A stretch of 64,000 nucleotides of DNA from Gillisia lutea (GCF_021568705.1 NZ_JAKGTH010000007.1:496001-560000), one strand, 5' to 3'; positions 44,808 to 54,049 are shown, numbered from the stretch's first letter. Numbers and translations are program-made. The notes: generated from the sequence alone by a model not told the origin.

Positions 44808-46268
44808 ATGAATGAAGAAATAAGAGCGCTAGAACCAAAAAAAATGTGGAATAAATTTACCGATTTAAATGCGGTTCCCAGACCCTCAAAAAAGGAGGAA
44901 AGGGTAATAGAATTTATGAAGAGTTTTGGAAATAGTCTTAATCTTGAAACCCTTGTGGATAAGGTTGGAAATGTAATTATAAAAAAACCTGCTACTCCAG
45001 GAATGGAAGATAGAAAAGTTGTGGTCTTACAATCGCATCTTGATATGGTTCATCAAAAAAATAATGATACTCAATTCGATTTTGATACTCAGGGTATAGA
45101 AATGTATGTTGATGGCGATTGGGTTCGGGCAAAAGGAACCACTTTGGGGGCCGATAATGGATTGGGAGTTGCTACGATCATGGCGATCCTGGAAAGTGAT
45201 GATATCGTGCATCCCGCGATTGAAGCCTTATTTACTATTGATGAAGAAACGGGCATGACCGGAGCTAAAGGTTTGGAAGAGGGATTGTTGGAAGGAGAGA
45301 TCCTTTTAAATCTTGATACCGAGGAAGATGATGAAATAGGAATAGGTTGTGCAGGAGGTGTAGATGTAACCGCTAAAAGAAATTATACTCAAGAAGAAAC
45401 TCCTGAAGGTTCTGCTGCATTCAAAATTACTTTGAACGGATTGCAAGGTGGGCATTCTGGAATGGATATTATTAAAGGCCTGGGGAATGCTAATAAGTTG
45501 ATGAACCGACTTCTTTTTAATTCTTCGGAAGATCTGGAAATGAGGATAGTGGAGATAAATGGTGGCGGACTTCGTAATGCTATCCCCAGAGAAAGTGTAG
45601 CGGTTGTGGTTGTAGACGATTTTCAAACTAAAGCCTTTAAATCGGAATTAGAAAAAGGAATGGAAGCTATTAAAGCAGAGTATGCTTCTTTAGAGCCAAA
45701 CCTTAAACTTAGCATTGAAGAAGTTGAAGTTCCAGAAAAAGTTATGGAATTGGAGGCTCAAAATGAAATTTTGAAGGCAATATATGTAACGCACAACGGT
45801 GTGTATAGAATGAGCCCGGAAATTAAAGGACTTGTTGAAACTTCTAATAATATTGCCAAGGTAGAGATCAAAGAAGGAAACATAACCATTAAATGTTTAA
45901 CAAGATCTTCTGTAGAATCTTCAAAAGAAGATCTTGCAAATACATTAAGAGCAGGATTGGAATTAGGAGGTTGTAATGTAGAACTTTCCGGAGATTATCC
46001 TGGTTGGGCCCCAAACAGAGATTCAGCTATCCTGAAAGTACTTGATGGCATCTATCAAGACCTTAATAATGAAAAAGCCGATGTAGCAGCATGCCATGCA
46101 GGACTCGAATGCGGTATTATAGGTGATCATTACCCGGCAATGGATATGATATCTTTTGGGCCTACAATTCGTGGAGCACATTCTCCAGATGAGCGAGCAA
46201 GTATATCATCGGCGCAGAAATACTGGAAATTTGTGCTGGAGATTTTAAAGAACATTCCTAAGAAGTAA
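44808..46268 (+). CDS. pepD: Aminoacyl-histidine dipeptidase (M20 family)
   Basis: A cytosolic zinc dipeptidase of 486 residues that cleaves Xaa-His dipeptides such as carnosine and others. Metal and catalytic segments are LQSHLDMVH (first metal ligands), GADNGLGVA, TIDEETGMTGAKGL (catalytic Glu plus ligand), and a C-terminal FGPTIRGAHSPDERASI with the last His. The lid domain (about residues 200-370) lies between the two halves. The ATG at 44808 (MNEEIRALEPKKMW) matches family starts; an earlier in-frame codon at 44763 would lie in the promoter. It is a single-gene unit ending at the palindromic terminator at 46282. Confidence 0.95.
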   Translation: MNEEIRALEPKKMWNKFTDLNAVPRPSKKEERVIEFMKSFGNSLNLETLVDKVGNVIIKKPATPGMEDRKVVVLQSHLDMVHQKNNDTQFDFDTQGIEMYVDGDWVRAKGTTLGADNGLGVATIMAILESDDIVHPAIEALFTIDEETGMTGAKGLEEGLLEGEILLNLDTEEDDEIGIGCAGGVDVTAKRNYTQEETPEGSAAFKITLNGLQGGHSGMDIIKGLGNANKLMNRLLFNSSEDLEMRIVEINGGGLRNAIPRESVAVVVVDDFQTKAFKSELEKGMEAIKAEYASLEPNLKLSIEEVEVPEKVMELEAQNEILKAIYVTHNGVYRMSPEIKGLVETSNNIAKVEIKEGNITIKCLTRSSVESSKEDLANTLRAGLELGGCNVELSGDYPGWAPNRDSAILKVLDGIYQDLNNEKADVAACHAGLECGIIGDHYPAMDMISFGPTIRGAHSPDERASISSAQKYWKFVLEILKNIPKK

Positions 46269-46281
46269 TTAGAAAGTTAAT

Positions 46282-46322
46282 AAAAGAGAAGAGCCATCTA
46301 AATTAGATGGCTCTTCTCTTTT
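46282..46322. terminator. Bidirectional terminator between pepD and the PPIase operon
   Basis: Two 20-base arms (46282-46301 and 46303-46322) are perfectly complementary around a single unpaired A, and end in A/T runs, so it works on both strands. Confidence 0.88.
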
Positions 46323-46337
46323 ATATGTATGGAGAGG

Positions 46338-47462
46338 TTATTCTTTGATACCTACCATTTCCATTTCAAAAATAAGATCGGTATTTGGAGGAATCACACC
46401 ACCAGCACCTCTGGCACCATAACCTAGATGAGAAGGGATGAAAAGTACAACCTTGTCACCAACAGTCATTTGCATGATACCTTCTTTAAATCCAGGAATT
46501 ACAGGGGCATCGGGACCATAAGGAATTTCCATTGGTACATATCCATTCTGGTCTCTTCTTTGAACATTAAAAATACCACCTTGTGTAGCAACTTCTTCAA
46601 TACTGGTATCGAATATAGTTCCATCGGCGAAATAACCGGCATAGTCAATTTTAACCATGTCGCCATTCTTTGGTTTTGGACCTTCTCCTTTATTAAGGAA
46701 ATGAACCTTTAAACCACTTTCCAATTCTGTAACATCTGTAGCTAAGGCAGCAAATTTTTCGGCATTTGCTTTTTTAGCTTCCTCCTGTTTTTTTGCTAAA
46801 GCTTCTTCTTCAGCCTGTGCTTCTGCTAATTTTGCTTCAAATAGTTTTGAGGCTTTAAAATTCTTAGCATCTTTTCCTTTTCTGATAATCTTTACTGTTT
46901 CAACAATTACATCCTGCTCAGGCTTATCTCTTGCAACAGTTTTAACCTGCCCAATACTATCTACCACAGCCTGACCTTCAATAACTTTTCCGAAAACAGT
47001 ATGCTTCCCGTTTAACCATGGAGTTTCAGCAAGAGTTACAAAGAACTGACTTCCGTTAGTTCCCGGACCTGCATTGGCCATAGCCAAAACTCCTTTAGAG
47101 TCTAATTGAAGTGTATCTACAATTTCGTCAGGGAATCTGTATCCTGGGTCACCACTTCCGGTTCCTGTAGGATCGCCACCTTGTATCATAAAATCTTTGA
47201 TCACACGGTGAAAGGTCAATCCGTCATAATATTTCTTTCCCTGGTAAGTACTGTCAAGCATAGTATGGCTATCTCCTTCAGCTAAAGAAACAAAATTGGC
47301 AACAGTAACAGGAGTTTCTTTAAAGTATAATTCAGTTAAAAAAGTTCCTTTATTCGTGTTGAATTCAGCATACATCCCGTCTTTTAGATCTGGGTATTCT
47401 TCATTACAACTTGCAAGTGTGAATAGAATAGTGCAAATAAATAGTAAGCTCAGTTTTTTCAT
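46338..47462 (-). CDS. Periplasmic peptidyl-prolyl isomerase, cyclophilin-FKBP fusion lipoprotein
   Basis: A 374-residue protein with a lipoprotein signal (LFTLASC, Cys at 19) and two prolyl isomerase domains. A cyclophilin (about 30-195) contains FHRVIKDFMIQGGDPTGTG and NGSQFFVT. After a charged helical linker (KKQEEAKKANAEK) comes an FKBP domain (about 260-374) with MVKIDYAGYFADGTIFDTS and VPMEIPYGPDAPVIPGFKEG. Both types catalyse cis-trans proline isomerisation, and fusing them is uncommon outside Bacteroidetes. It is followed upstream by gldI (13 bases), so both are read together and may assist folding of surface-motility or secreted proteins. Confidence 0.93.
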   Translation of the reverse strand: MKKLSLLFICTILFTLASCNEEYPDLKDGMYAEFNTNKGTFLTELYFKETPVTVANFVSLAEGDSHTMLDSTYQGKKYYDGLTFHRVIKDFMIQGGDPTGTGSGDPGYRFPDEIVDTLQLDSKGVLAMANAGPGTNGSQFFVTLAETPWLNGKHTVFGKVIEGQAVVDSIGQVKTVARDKPEQDVIVETVKIIRKGKDAKNFKASKLFEAKLAEAQAEEEALAKKQEEAKKANAEKFAALATDVTELESGLKVHFLNKGEGPKPKNGDMVKIDYAGYFADGTIFDTSIEEVATQGGIFNVQRRDQNGYVPMEIPYGPDAPVIPGFKEGIMQMTVGDKVVLFIPSHLGYGARGAGGVIPPNTDLIFEMEMVGIKE

Positions 47463-47475
47463 GTTCGTTATTAAA

Positions 47476-48033
47476 TTATTTATTGGTTTCGTGAGTAATA
47501 GAATGAAGGGTAACCTGGGTAATTATTGGAACATTGGTTCCTATTTTATTTTTATCACCATAATAACCAAATGCTTTATGTGATGGAAAAATGAAGGTTA
47601 CTGTCTCGTTAGCTTTCATAAGTTTTAAACCTTCCCGAAGTCCTTGAAAAAGTTCTTCCTTATCTATAGCATATCGTTTGGTAGGAATTTCACCTTCAGT
47701 GTAAATATCGGTGCCATAAAGGTCTTTTACGCTGTAATCAAATCGTACTACATCTCCAAATTCGGGTGTTTCCACATTTAAAGAATCGGTAGATTTAGAA
47801 TTATAATAATACCAGAACCCGTTGCTGGAAGCTATATAGGTATTAGAGGAGTCTCGGGCTATCAACTTTTCAATTTGTTCCTCTTCTTTGGCTACAAGCG
47901 CTTTATTTCGTTCGATAGATTCATTTATAAACGATCCGGATCGCTGAGTTACTGGGCGTCTCGCTTCAGGAGTAGTTTTACAGGAAACAACTGCTGCTAA
48001 TAATAGAATTAAGTAGAGCGCTCTTTGTATCAT
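47476..48033 (-). CDS. gldI: Gliding motility-associated peptidyl-prolyl isomerase GldI
   Basis: A 185-residue lipoprotein (signal ending VVSC, Cys at 18) with an FKBP-like domain (EFGDVVRFDYSVKDLYG, then KRYAIDKEELFQGLREGLKLM and FIFPSHKAFGY). It matches GldI, which in Flavobacterium johnsoniae is needed for gliding. The central helical arm before the domain (SINESIERNKALVAKEEEQIEKL) is typical. The ATG overlaps the nrnA stop by four bases, and the PPIase fusion follows, so nrnA, gldI and the fusion form an operon. Whether this strain glides cannot be told from this window alone. Confidence 0.9.
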   Translation of the reverse strand: MIQRALYLILLLAAVVSCKTTPEARRPVTQRSGSFINESIERNKALVAKEEEQIEKLIARDSSNTYIASSNGFWYYYNSKSTDSLNVETPEFGDVVRFDYSVKDLYGTDIYTEGEIPTKRYAIDKEELFQGLREGLKLMKANETVTFIFPSHKAFGYYGDKNKIGTNVPIITQVTLHSITHETNK

Positions 48034-49046
48034 ATGCTTAATTGTTCACTGTATTCGGGTAATATACTGTTGAATTTTATTACCGTGTTCTCTAAAGATA
48101 AATCGCTTTTTCCACCTGCGGCATTCATATGGCCACCGCCTTCGAAATGAGCCCGGGCAAATTCATTTACTGAAAAACTTCCTTTCGAGCGAAAGCTTAT
48201 TTTAACGATACCGTCTGTTTTATGTTCAATAAAAATAGCTGCAAATTTAATTCCGCCTAATGCTAATGCATAGTTCACAAAACCTTCGGTATCTCCTTTT
48301 CTGAAATTGTTTTTATCCAATTCTTCCTGGGATAGCGTAATATAAGCTGTTCTAAGAGTTTCATTCACTTCCAAATTCCTAAGGGCAACTCCTAATAACC
48401 GCATCCTGTTTTGCGAATAAGTATCGTATACCTTTTCGTGAATAAGGGAATTATCGGCTCCTTTATCTATTAGATCGGCAATAACCTTGTGAGTTTCACT
48501 GGTAGTAGAACGAAATCGAAAAGAACCTGTATCGGTCATGATACCGGTATACAAACAGGTTGCAATCTGGGGAGTTATATGCTTTACTGCTCTTAATTTC
48601 TTTAAAAATTGATATACCATCTGGCAGGTAGAACTCATAGTAGAATCACTATAAGTATGATGGGCATAGTCTGATGGTTCTAAATGGTGATCTATCATTA
48701 CAAAGATAGCTTCAGCATCGGCTATAGGTTGTTCCATATCACCTGTTCGAGACAGGGAATTGAAATCTAAGGTAAAAATGATATCTGCCGAATTTATTAG
48801 TTCCTTGCAATTTTCAACATCCTTTTCATAGATAAGAATATCTTCCTGGCCCGGTAGCCATTTTAAAAAATCGGGATAATCATTTGGAGCAATAACATTC
48901 ACAGTATGTCCTTTCTCTTTCAAGAAATGGTAGAGTCCTAAACAGGAGCCAATAGCATCACCGTCAGGTCCTTTATGCGGAACTATTACTATATTATTGG
49001 CCCGGGATAGGGCAGAGGTAATTTCTAAAATACTTTGTTCTATCAT
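48030..49046 (-). CDS. nrnA: Bifunctional oligoribonuclease/PAP phosphatase (DHH family)
   Basis: A 338-residue DHH-DHHA1 protein. Metal-binding motifs are PDGDAIGS (Asp28, Asp30), TLDFNSLSR, VMIDHHLEP (the DHH signature), and the DHHA1 domain ending EGGGHMNAAGGKS. NrnA degrades 2-5 nt RNAs and 3'-phosphoadenosine-5'-phosphate. The alternative names are not distinguishable by eye, but the domain order is exactly that of NrnA. It begins the minus-strand operon nrnA-gldI-PPIase; a TAnnTTTA-like box lies just upstream (49056-49063). Confidence 0.92.
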   Translation of the reverse strand: MIEQSILEITSALSRANNIVIVPHKGPDGDAIGSCLGLYHFLKEKGHTVNVIAPNDYPDFLKWLPGQEDILIYEKDVENCKELINSADIIFTLDFNSLSRTGDMEQPIADAEAIFVMIDHHLEPSDYAHHTYSDSTMSSTCQMVYQFLKKLRAVKHITPQIATCLYTGIMTDTGSFRFRSTTSETHKVIADLIDKGADNSLIHEKVYDTYSQNRMRLLGVALRNLEVNETLRTAYITLSQEELDKNNFRKGDTEGFVNYALALGGIKFAAIFIEHKTDGIVKISFRSKGSFSVNEFARAHFEGGGHMNAAGGKSDLSLENTVIKFNSILPEYSEQLSI

Positions 49047-49097
49047 AACTAGGGGTAAAGATACAATTTAATAATACTTAGTTATAAACTGAATCTT

Positions 49098-49105
49098 TAT
49101 TTTTG
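49098..49105 (+). promoter_or_regulatory. Candidate -7 element for the PhoD-like phosphatase
   Basis: TATTTTTG fits TAnnTTTG and ends 19 bases before the ATG at 49125. The region around -33 has TTA instead of TTG. Confidence 0.45.
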
Positions 49106-49124
49106 GCTTTCAAATTTTTAACAA

Positions 49125-50162
49125 ATGAAACAATTTTTCAGTTTAAGCCTATGTTTATTTTTATTCATTTCCTGTGGAAATATAAAAGAGTCGGCGAATA
49201 AGGAGGGTAAACCATTAGATGAAACAGCCGATTTTACACTGGCTTTCGGGAGCTGTAATAAACCTGAATTACCACAACCTCTATGGGCTGCAATGCAAAA
49301 GGACGAACCTGACGTATTTATTTGGGGAGGAGATATAGTGTATGCAAGTAGTAGGGATATGAAGGCTATGAAGGATGATTATAAAAAGCAAAATGCAACC
49401 CCGGGCTATAAAAAATTGAAAAAGAACACCGAGATAATGGCAACTTGGGATGATCATGACTATGGATTGAATGATGGCGGAGTTGAATGGGAGCGTAAAA
49501 AGGAAAGTCAGCAGTTATTTCTCGATTTCATGGAAGTGAAGAACACGGATGCTAGAAGAAAGCAGCACGGAGTTTATAATTCCAAACTCTTCACGACGCC
49601 TAATGGAAGTGTAAAAGTGATCGTTCTGGATACGCGATATTTTAGATCACCCTTACGAAAAAGTGATGATCCTAATAAAAGATATGAGCCAACAAACAGC
49701 GGGACTATGCTTGGAAAGCCACAATGGGAATGGCTAAAAGCAGAACTAAGTAATAGCAGTGCCGACTTTAATGTTATTGTTAGTAGCATTCAAGTGTTAT
49801 CTTATGAGCACGGATTTGAAACTTGGGGGAACTTCCCACATGAAGTGGAGAAATTAAAGACAACAATAGTGAATTCTAAAGCAAAAAATGTGATCCTGTT
49901 AAGTGGTGACAGGCACATCTCTGAAATTTCAGAAACTGAAGTGGAAGGCTTAAATTATCCGCTCATCGATTTTACTTCCAGCGGGATGACCCATACGTAT
50001 TCCGAATATTCTGAAGAGCCAAATAAATATAGGAAATCTAAGGTAGTAAACGAATTGAGTTTCGGGCTGTTGTTATTCGATTTCAACAAAAAGCAAGTTA
50101 AAATGCAAATGCGCGGAACAACTAATAGGGTACAGGAAGAGTTGGTTCAAGTATATAAATAG
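49125..50162 (+). CDS. PhoD-like alkaline phosphatase/phosphodiesterase family lipoprotein
   Basis: A 345-residue exported protein with a lipoprotein signal (LFISC, Cys at 17). It has a metallophosphatase domain with ALGSCNKPE-like FGSCNKPELPQP near 40, FIWGGDIVYAS, TWDDHDYGLNDGG near 110, and LLSGDRHISEIS near 265 (metal-binding Asp and His). The C-terminal part has LIDFTSSGMTH. Family members release phosphate from phosphodiesters or organic phosphates outside the cytoplasm. Substrate and any phosphate control are unproven; no PhoB-type box was recognised. Confidence 0.88.
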   Translation: MKQFFSLSLCLFLFISCGNIKESANKEGKPLDETADFTLAFGSCNKPELPQPLWAAMQKDEPDVFIWGGDIVYASSRDMKAMKDDYKKQNATPGYKKLKKNTEIMATWDDHDYGLNDGGVEWERKKESQQLFLDFMEVKNTDARRKQHGVYNSKLFTTPNGSVKVIVLDTRYFRSPLRKSDDPNKRYEPTNSGTMLGKPQWEWLKAELSNSSADFNVIVSSIQVLSYEHGFETWGNFPHEVEKLKTTIVNSKAKNVILLSGDRHISEISETEVEGLNYPLIDFTSSGMTHTYSEYSEEPNKYRKSKVVNELSFGLLLFDFNKKQVKMQMRGTTNRVQEELVQVYK

Positions 50163-50192
50163 TCCATTTTTTATAGAAAATTAGGTAAGGAC

Positions 50193-50222
50193 TTGTATAA
50201 AGCATTCAATTGCTTACTTTTG
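50193..50222 (+). promoter_or_regulatory. ndk promoter
   Basis: A textbook Bacteroidetes promoter: TTG at 50193-50195, a 19-base spacer, and TACTTTTG at 50215-50222. The ATG at 50244 lies 21 bases further on. Confidence 0.87.
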
Positions 50223-50243
50223 CAAAAAAATAAAATCCACAAA

Positions 50244-50663
50244 ATGGCAGAGAATAGAACTTTTACAATGCTTAAACCAGATGCAGTTGAAAATGGTAAC
50301 ATAGGAGCGATCCTTGACCTTATCAATGCTTCAGGATTTAGAATCGTTGCAATGAAATTGACCCAAATGACACGTAAAGATGCTGAGGCTTTTTACGCAG
50401 TTCATAACGAACGTCCATTCTTTGGGGAATTAGTAGAATACATGACACGCGGACCGATCGTGGCTGCAGTGTTAGAGAAAGATAACGCAGTAGAAGATTT
50501 TAGAACTTTAATTGGTGCTACAAATCCTGCAGAAGCTGCCGAAGGAACTATCAGAAAGAAATATGCTGCTTCTATTGGAGAAAATGCTGTTCATGGAAGT
50601 GATAGCGATGAGAACGCTGCTATTGAAGCTGCTTTCCATTTTTCTGGAAGAGAAATGTTCTAG
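50244..50663 (+). CDS. ndk: Nucleoside diphosphate kinase
   Basis: Balances NTP pools by transferring the gamma phosphate through a phosphohistidine. The 139 residues begin [13 protein letters not shown] and contain [13 protein letters not shown] and the active-site NAVHGSDS with His117. Length is normal for a bacterial enzyme. The ATG at 50244 (MAENRTF) is chosen; the upstream in-frame ATG-less stretch from 50193 overlaps the promoter and so cannot be coding. A bidirectional terminator follows at 50682. Confidence 0.97.
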   Translation: MAENRTFTMLKPDAVENGNIGAILDLINASGFRIVAMKLTQMTRKDAEAFYAVHNERPFFGELVEYMTRGPIVAAVLEKDNAVEDFRTLIGATNPAEAAEGTIRKKYAASIGENAVHGSDSDENAAIEAAFHFSGREMF

Positions 50664-50681
50664 GCATTTTTCAAGGTTTAT

Positions 50682-50718
50682 AAAAAGGGCTGTTAGATAT
50701 TTTCTAACAGCCCTTTTT
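50682..50718. terminator. Bidirectional terminator between ndk and the DUF721 gene
   Basis: Perfect 16-base arms (50682-50697 and 50703-50718) around a five-base loop, with A5 on the left and T5 on the right. It can end both convergent units. Confidence 0.88.
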
Positions 50719-50742
50719 AATTTTAAAGTTCTTTTTACTTAT

Positions 50743-51039
50743 TTATCTAAGTATAAGTTTAGTGATAAGTTCTTTTCCCAAAGCTTCATTCAATAAGGTG
50801 ACAATCTTTTCTTTCCCATAACTTAGTTCTTCTCTAAGCACAGAAGAGCTTAATTGCACATATAAGGTTGTGCCATCCAGTTTAATTGCTGAAGTGTATT
50901 TTTCTATAGCAGGTCCCATTTGTTCATTCCATACATCTCTTGCATTTACTTTATCCAGTCCTTTTTGAAGTTTGTTTTTCGATACAAAATCCTGTAATGC
51001 ATCGCTCAGTTTCATGTTCTCGTTATTCCTCTTCTTCAT
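50743..51039 (-). CDS. DUF721 family protein
   Basis: A 98-residue protein of the DUF721 type (DciA-like group). It has a helical N-terminus with LSDALQDFVSKNKLQKGLDKV, followed by VRDVWNEQMGPAIEKYTSAIKLDGTTLYVQLSS-like beta strands and a final helix. Relatives near recF or dnaA are proposed to work with the replicative helicase loader, and DciA is the helicase-loading protein of many bacteria lacking DnaC. The DciA assignment here is an inference from family. Its start overlaps the upstream lipoprotein gene by 17 bases, and recF is next upstream, which matches the usual recF-DUF721 neighbourhood. Confidence 0.83.
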   Translation of the reverse strand: MKKRNNENMKLSDALQDFVSKNKLQKGLDKVNARDVWNEQMGPAIEKYTSAIKLDGTTLYVQLSSSVLREELSYGKEKIVTLLNEALGKELITKLILR

Positions 51040-51460
51040 TGTAGTTTTCTAATAATGGAGTGTATCGTTTGTAGTGATAAATAAAATCGCGCTCGTTCTT
51101 GATTTGTAGTTCATCTTCATCTGCTTTTAATACAGTTTCTTTCCAGGAATTAAAAGGAGTTGTATAATAAAGCATCAACTTTCCTTCTTCCGTTTTTGCA
51201 ATTATTTCTTCCGCAGTATTGGTTACTTTATAAGTACCATCATATTGTGGTCGTACTTTCTTTCTAAAACCTTTTTCATTCTTAAGCTCAAAATAATCAA
51301 CGTCTTCACTCATGTTGAATTCACGAATAGAATCCTTTGAGAATTCGACTTTGTTAATTTCCCAATATCCGTTAAGATGTTGCAATTGCTCCTTCGGATC
51401 TTGTTTTTGACAACCTACTAATATAAAGGTTAAAAGTAGAATTAGTACGTGCTTGTTCAT
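51023..51460 (-). CDS. Lipocalin-like lipoprotein of unknown function
   Basis: A 145-residue lipoprotein (signal ending ILVGC, Cys at 17). The mature part starts with [12 protein letters not shown] and continues as short beta strands ([40 protein letters not shown]), giving a small lipocalin-like barrel. No enzyme motif is present. The ATG overlaps the recF stop by four bases (ATGA), and the gene is followed by DUF721. The three are co-transcribed, although a link between an outer-membrane lipoprotein and DNA repair is not obvious. Confidence 0.8.
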   Translation of the reverse strand: MNKHVLILLLTFILVGCQKQDPKEQLQHLNGYWEINKVEFSKDSIREFNMSEDVDYFELKNEKGFRKKVRPQYDGTYKVTNTAEEIIAKTEEGKLMLYYTTPFNSWKETVLKADEDELQIKNERDFIYHYKRYTPLLENYNEEEE

Positions 51461-52536
51461 AACTTAAAAATTTTATACGATTGATTGCTGTCCTTTACCA
51501 CCTTCTCGGTCCTGTCGGCATGGGTGTCACTTATAAAAATCTGCCCGAGGTCATTTTCTGCCACCAAGGCCACAATTTGAGCTACTCTGTTTTCATCCAA
51601 TTTATCGAAGATATCATCTAAGAGAAGAATGGGATTGGCCTTGCTCATATTCTTTATAAAATCGAATTGGGCTAATTTCAATGCAATTAAAAATGACTTT
51701 TGCTGTCCTTGTGATCCGAATTTCTTGATAGGATGTCCATCAATCTCGAAGCTGAGGTCATCTTTATGCACTCCCACACTCGTATATTGTAAGATCATGT
51801 CCTTTTGTAAATTTTCTTCCAGTAAAGTAGCGATGGTTTTGTCATATAATTTACTCTTATACTCGATGGCTACCTGTTCATTTTGCTTAGTGATCTCGGC
51901 GTAACGCTTATTGAAAATAGGAATGAATTCGGCTAAAAATGCTTTTCTCTTCGAGAAAAGCAGGTTGCCTAATTGAGACATCTGTGAATTATAGATCTCC
52001 AACGTGTCCCTGTCGAACTTCGAATTGGCAGCAAAGAATTTTAGTAAGGCATTTCTTTGGGCTACTACTTTAGAATATTGAATAAGCGCGTTAAGGTACT
52101 CCTGATCGCTCTGTGAAATTACTCCATCAATAAATTTACGACGTGTTTCACTTCCTTCCAAGATAAGGTCTCTATCTCCGGGAGAAATTATAACGGCCGG
52201 AATAAACCCGATATGCTCACTAAATTTCTCGTAAGGTTTGTTATTCCTTTTAATTACCTTTTTTTGTCCTCTTTTGGCACTTACTAAAATATGCTCTTCT
52301 CTGTTATTCTTCTCTAAGGTACCTTCAATCACAAAAAAGTCGGCTTCATGATTGATGTTTTGACTGGTAATAGGGTTGAAATAACTCTTTCCAAAGGAGA
52401 GATGATAAATGCTGTCTAACACATTGGTTTTACCTACCCCATTATGACCTACCAAACAATTTATTTTGGAATCAAAATCGAAAGAGACGGAATCAAAATT
52501 TTTATAATTTACTAAGGAGAGAGATTTTAAAAACAT
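51457..52536 (-). CDS. recF: DNA replication and repair protein RecF
   Basis: An SMC-like ATPase that helps load RecA at single-strand gaps together with RecO and RecR. The 359 residues include Walker A GHNGVGKT at 30-37, the signature [18 protein letters not shown] near 272-289, and Walker [16 protein letters not shown] near 305, with the D-loop following. The N-terminus [12 protein letters not shown] is the family start. No dnaA or gyrB is adjacent, so this is the dispersed arrangement common in Bacteroidetes. It begins a three-gene minus-strand operon divergent from the TPR gene at 52682. Confidence 0.95.
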   Translation of the reverse strand: MFLKSLSLVNYKNFDSVSFDFDSKINCLVGHNGVGKTNVLDSIYHLSFGKSYFNPITSQNINHEADFFVIEGTLEKNNREEHILVSAKRGQKKVIKRNNKPYEKFSEHIGFIPAVIISPGDRDLILEGSETRRKFIDGVISQSDQEYLNALIQYSKVVAQRNALLKFFAANSKFDRDTLEIYNSQMSQLGNLLFSKRKAFLAEFIPIFNKRYAEITKQNEQVAIEYKSKLYDKTIATLLEENLQKDMILQYTSVGVHKDDLSFEIDGHPIKKFGSQGQQKSFLIALKLAQFDFIKNMSKANPILLLDDIFDKLDENRVAQIVALVAENDLGQIFISDTHADRTEKVVKDSNQSYKIFKL

Positions 52537-52653
52537 AAAACGCTGTTATTCAGCTAATTATTAATTATAATTTTAATGGTAAAGGTATATTATTAGCCTC
52601 GAAATTATTAAAAAATAAGAAAAAATTTCCCTTTTAAATAAGAATAAAAATTT

Positions 52654-52661
52654 TATTTTTG
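52654..52661 (+). promoter_or_regulatory. Candidate -7 element for the TPR-ribH unit
   Basis: TATTTTTG matches TAnnTTTG and ends 20 bases before the ATG at 52682. The surroundings are very AT-rich, and no TTG is at the ideal distance. Confidence 0.5.
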
Positions 52662-52681
52662 CTGCACATTAAACCAATTTT

Positions 52682-53455
52682 ATGGCCACTTACAAGAAAA
52701 AAGGGAACAAACCATCTTCTAAAGAAGAACAAATAAAACATGTAGAAGAAGAATCTACAACAGCAGAAGTTTTTAACACCTTAGATGAAGGTGCAAATAG
52801 AACAGAGGAGTGGGTTGCTGCGAATCAAAAATACATATATATAGTAGTTGGTTTGGCTGCCATTATTATCCTTGGATATTTAGGATGGCAACGTTTTATT
52901 CAGGAGCCTAAAGAAATTGAGGCGGCTAATGAAATGTCTCAAGCTCAGGATTACTTTAATTCGGCATTGGCCAGCACAGGCGCTCAAAGTGACTCTTTAT
53001 ATACTATGTCTTTAAATGGTGGTGAAGGTAAATTTGGTTTCTTAGATATTATTGATAACTACGGAAGTACACCATCTGGGAACCTTGCGAAATATTATGC
53101 AGGTTTTGCATACCTAAATACAAATAAGTATCAGGAAGCTATAGATCAGTTAGAAGATTATAATGGAGATGATGAAATTACTGCTCCTTTGGCAGTTGCG
53201 GGAATAGGCGATGCTTTCATGCAATTGGACCAACCGGAAGAAGCTTTAAATTACTATGATAAAGCTGCTTCAATGAGATCTAACAGTTTTACTACTCCTA
53301 AAGCTTTAATGAAAGCTGCAATTACTGCTATTCAATTAGGAAAAGGTGAAAAAGCTGCATCGTACCTGAATAGAATTAAAGACGAATTTTCAACTTCACC
53401 AGAAGCTGCAACTGTACCTGTTTATTTAGGTCAGGCGCAAGCAATGAAGCAATAA
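52682..53455 (+). CDS. Tetratricopeptide repeat membrane protein (YfgM-like)
   Basis: A 257-residue protein with a cytoplasmic, charged N-terminus (about 48 residues), one membrane segment at 50-68 (IYIVVGLAAIIILGYLGW), and a periplasmic domain with TPR-type repeats. Repeats include NKYQEAIDQLEDYNGDD, DQPEEALNYYDKAASM and GKGEKAASYLNRI. The layout resembles YfgM/ANCR-type TPR proteins that associate with the secretion machinery, but the role here is unproven. It is followed after seven bases by ribH, a common pairing in this group as I recall. Confidence 0.87.
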   Translation: MATYKKKGNKPSSKEEQIKHVEEESTTAEVFNTLDEGANRTEEWVAANQKYIYIVVGLAAIIILGYLGWQRFIQEPKEIEAANEMSQAQDYFNSALASTGAQSDSLYTMSLNGGEGKFGFLDIIDNYGSTPSGNLAKYYAGFAYLNTNKYQEAIDQLEDYNGDDEITAPLAVAGIGDAFMQLDQPEEALNYYDKAASMRSNSFTTPKALMKAAITAIQLGKGEKAASYLNRIKDEFSTSPEAATVPVYLGQAQAMKQ

Positions 53456-53462
53456 GATATAT

Positions 53463-53960
53463 ATGGCAACCCAAGGAAATAATCTTTCTGAATATGATAA
53501 GAGCCGAGTTCCGGATGCAAAGGAATTCCGATTTGGAATTGTTGTGGCAGAATGGAATGAGGATATAACAGAAGGATTATTTCAAGGGGCTTTTAATGCC
53601 CTTAAAGAGAACGGTGTTGTTAACGAGAATATCGTTCGTTGGAACGTCCCTGGAAGTTTTGAACTTATTTACGGTTGTAAAAAAATGCAGGAAAGCTACG
53701 ATATGCTGGATGCTATTATTGCAATAGGAAGCGTAATTCAGGGAGAAACCAAACACTTCGATTTTGTTTGTGAGGGCGTGACCCAAGGTATCAAAGATCT
53801 TAATGTTCAAAATGATATCCCGGTAATCTTTTGCGTGCTTACCGATAATAATAAGCAGCAGTCTATAGATCGTTCCGGAGGAATTCACGGGAATAAAGGT
53901 TCTGAAGCCGGAATAGCTGCCATAAAAATGGCGCAACTTCGAAAGGACGCCAGATTCTAA
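53463..53960 (+). CDS. ribH: 6,7-dimethyl-8-ribityllumazine synthase
   Basis: Joins 3,4-dihydroxybutanone phosphate with the ribityl-aminopyrimidine in riboflavin synthesis. The 165 residues show FGIVVAEWNEDITEGLFQGA, VPGSFELIYG, GSVIQGETKHFDFVCEGVTQG with the catalytic His in the TKHFD segment, and GIHGNKGSEAG. Length and motifs match icosahedral or pentameric synthases. It is directly downstream of the TPR gene; other rib genes are outside the window. Confidence 0.95.
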   Translation: MATQGNNLSEYDKSRVPDAKEFRFGIVVAEWNEDITEGLFQGAFNALKENGVVNENIVRWNVPGSFELIYGCKKMQESYDMLDAIIAIGSVIQGETKHFDFVCEGVTQGIKDLNVQNDIPVIFCVLTDNNKQQSIDRSGGIHGNKGSEAGIAAIKMAQLRKDARF

Positions 53961-54041
53961 ACAAAAGCTCCTTTCCTTCGGCATTATTATTGTTCTTTCT
54001 AATTTAACTTGAACAAGCTTTATATTCTGTGGCTTTTTAAG

Positions 54042-54049
54042 TAAATTTG
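54042..54049 (+). promoter_or_regulatory. Candidate -7 element for the mutL run
   Basis: TAAATTTG fits TAnnTTTG and ends 21 bases before the TTG start of the small protein at 54071. No -33 TTG at the usual distance is evident. Confidence 0.45.

Noticed and set aside
49056-49063. nrnA promoter (TATCTTTA on the minus strand)
   Set aside because: The final base of the -7 box is wrong and no -33 TTG is present; mentioned only in the nrnA entry.
53577-53984. 135-residue reading frame opposite ribH
   Set aside because: It is antisense to a firmly identified gene, has no family features and is a shadow frame.
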